From assembly GCF_000526515.1 (NCBI RefSeq), contig NZ_JAGF01000001.1:1-64000 (forward strand): 64,000 nt of DNA, in the 5' to 3' direction. Source of the stretch: Cellulomonas sp. KRMCY2 (GTDB lineage Bacteria > Actinomycetota > Actinomycetes > Actinomycetales > Cellulomonadaceae). Position numbers and translations under genes: made by a program. This document shows positions 63,750-64,000 of the stretch, piece by piece. Each line of letters begins with the position of its first letter. Position 1 is the stretch's first letter. The notes under the pieces were generated by a model. It saw nothing but the letters and a program-made list of their open reading frames with translations. It did no database searches and was not told the DNA's origin.

Positions 63750-64000
63750 ATGGCATCGATCAGCGCCTCGAACCCCGCTCCACCCGTCTCGGACGCCGCT
63801 GCCCTGACGCCGCGGACGACCCCTCGGCACATCGCACTCGTCGCGCACGACAACATGAAGGTCGATCTGCTCCGGTGGGCCGAGTACAACCGCGGGACGT
63901 TGGCCCAGCACGTGCTCTACGCGACCGGCACCACCGGGACGATGCTCGAGTACGAGCTCGGGCTGAAGGTCCATCGGTTCCTGTCCGGACCCGTGGGCGG
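63750..64000 (+). CDS. mgsA: Methylglyoxal synthase, 3' end outside the window
   Basis: The visible 83 residues start with a Pro/Ala-rich leader, then HIALVAHDNMKVDLLRWAEY, NRGTLAQHVLYATGTTGTML and LKVHRFLSGPVGG, the MGS-like phosphate-binding fold. The enzyme turns dihydroxyacetone phosphate into methylglyoxal. ATG 63750 has GGAGGCAGTC upstream. The gene runs off the window, so catalytic Asp and His in the second half are not seen. Confidence 0.9.
   Translation, partial: MASISASNPAPPVSDAAALTPRTTPRHIALVAHDNMKVDLLRWAEYNRGTLAQHVLYATGTTGTMLEYELGLKVHRFLSGPVG

Overview
The window is 64 kb of very GC-rich actinobacterial DNA. Strong GC bias at codon position 3, frequent GTG starts, GTGA/ATGA gene overlaps, an F420-type LLM oxidoreductase, two deazaflavin-dependent nitroreductase-family proteins and an NhaA-DsbA fusion fit a Cellulomonas/Oerskovia-like member of the Micrococcales. 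This placement is an inference from gene content; no rRNA, complete tRNA or tmRNA gene was seen.

Region 1 (1-20.2 kb) is a degraded mobile-island array. Six copies of one composite boundary unit (A-F) recur. Each starts with a palindrome GTTGACGCCGTCAAC (degenerate in B), continues about 109 bp later with a tRNA/tmRNA 3'-end-like core (GGTTCGATTCCCGCC followed by ACCTCCACC), and ends about 59 bp further on, in five of the six, with an AAGGC... terminator hairpin. Between the units lie small cargo modules rich in toxin-antitoxin and abortive-infection-type genes: Phd/RelE twice, AbiEi/AbiEii-like, and VapBC. Other cargo includes a LuxR regulator, a tautomerase, a thioredoxin-like protein, secreted proteins, a PGW-repeat membrane protein, a pseudouridine synthase and a DinB protein. 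A complete IS256-family element with a 9-bp target duplication sits inside unit D; removing it restores the 109-bp spacing exactly. Integrase relics follow unit F (15.86 kb) and a collapsed unit (19.87 kb). Many genes here carry single-base shifts in G or C runs. A NarL-type two-component system (16.2-18.0 kb), a DUF4386 protein and a nitroreductase-family protein lie between the last intact unit and the integrase pseudogene.

Region 2 (20.2-35 kb) is a cell-surface glycan locus. It holds a UDP-galactopyranose mutase, a divergent LytTR response regulator with a GHKL sensor kinase, and a long minus-strand series: lipoprotein GH3, small lipoprotein, doubly membrane-anchored GH3 with reversed domain order, cytoplasmic GH3, GtrA-like protein and family-2 glycosyltransferase. 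Two strong hairpins divide the series. The regulators probably control production or remodelling of a glycan, possibly one containing galactofuranose.

Region 3 (35-49 kb) is ordinary chromosome with small regulatory modules: VanZ, DUF1905/YdeI, histidine phosphatase with a short PEP-utilising enzyme, a membrane protein/XRE pair with a visible promoter and dyad operators, a second DUF4386 plus nitroreductase pair, AraC plus VOC, a UvrA-like ATPase, a potassium-channel/RCK protein, and a pentapeptide-DinB pseudogene with an internal deletion.

Region 4 (48-64 kb) carries a FIST sensor-domain protein, an alpha/beta hydrolase, a GGDEF cyclase, an M23 peptidase, class I fructose-bisphosphate aldolase, DUF389, NhaA-DsbA, an LLM oxidoreductase, two paralogous 75-residue Cys-containing proteins flanking a carbinolamine dehydratase/DinB/WYL cluster, a SulP transporter, and the start of methylglyoxal synthase, which runs off the window.
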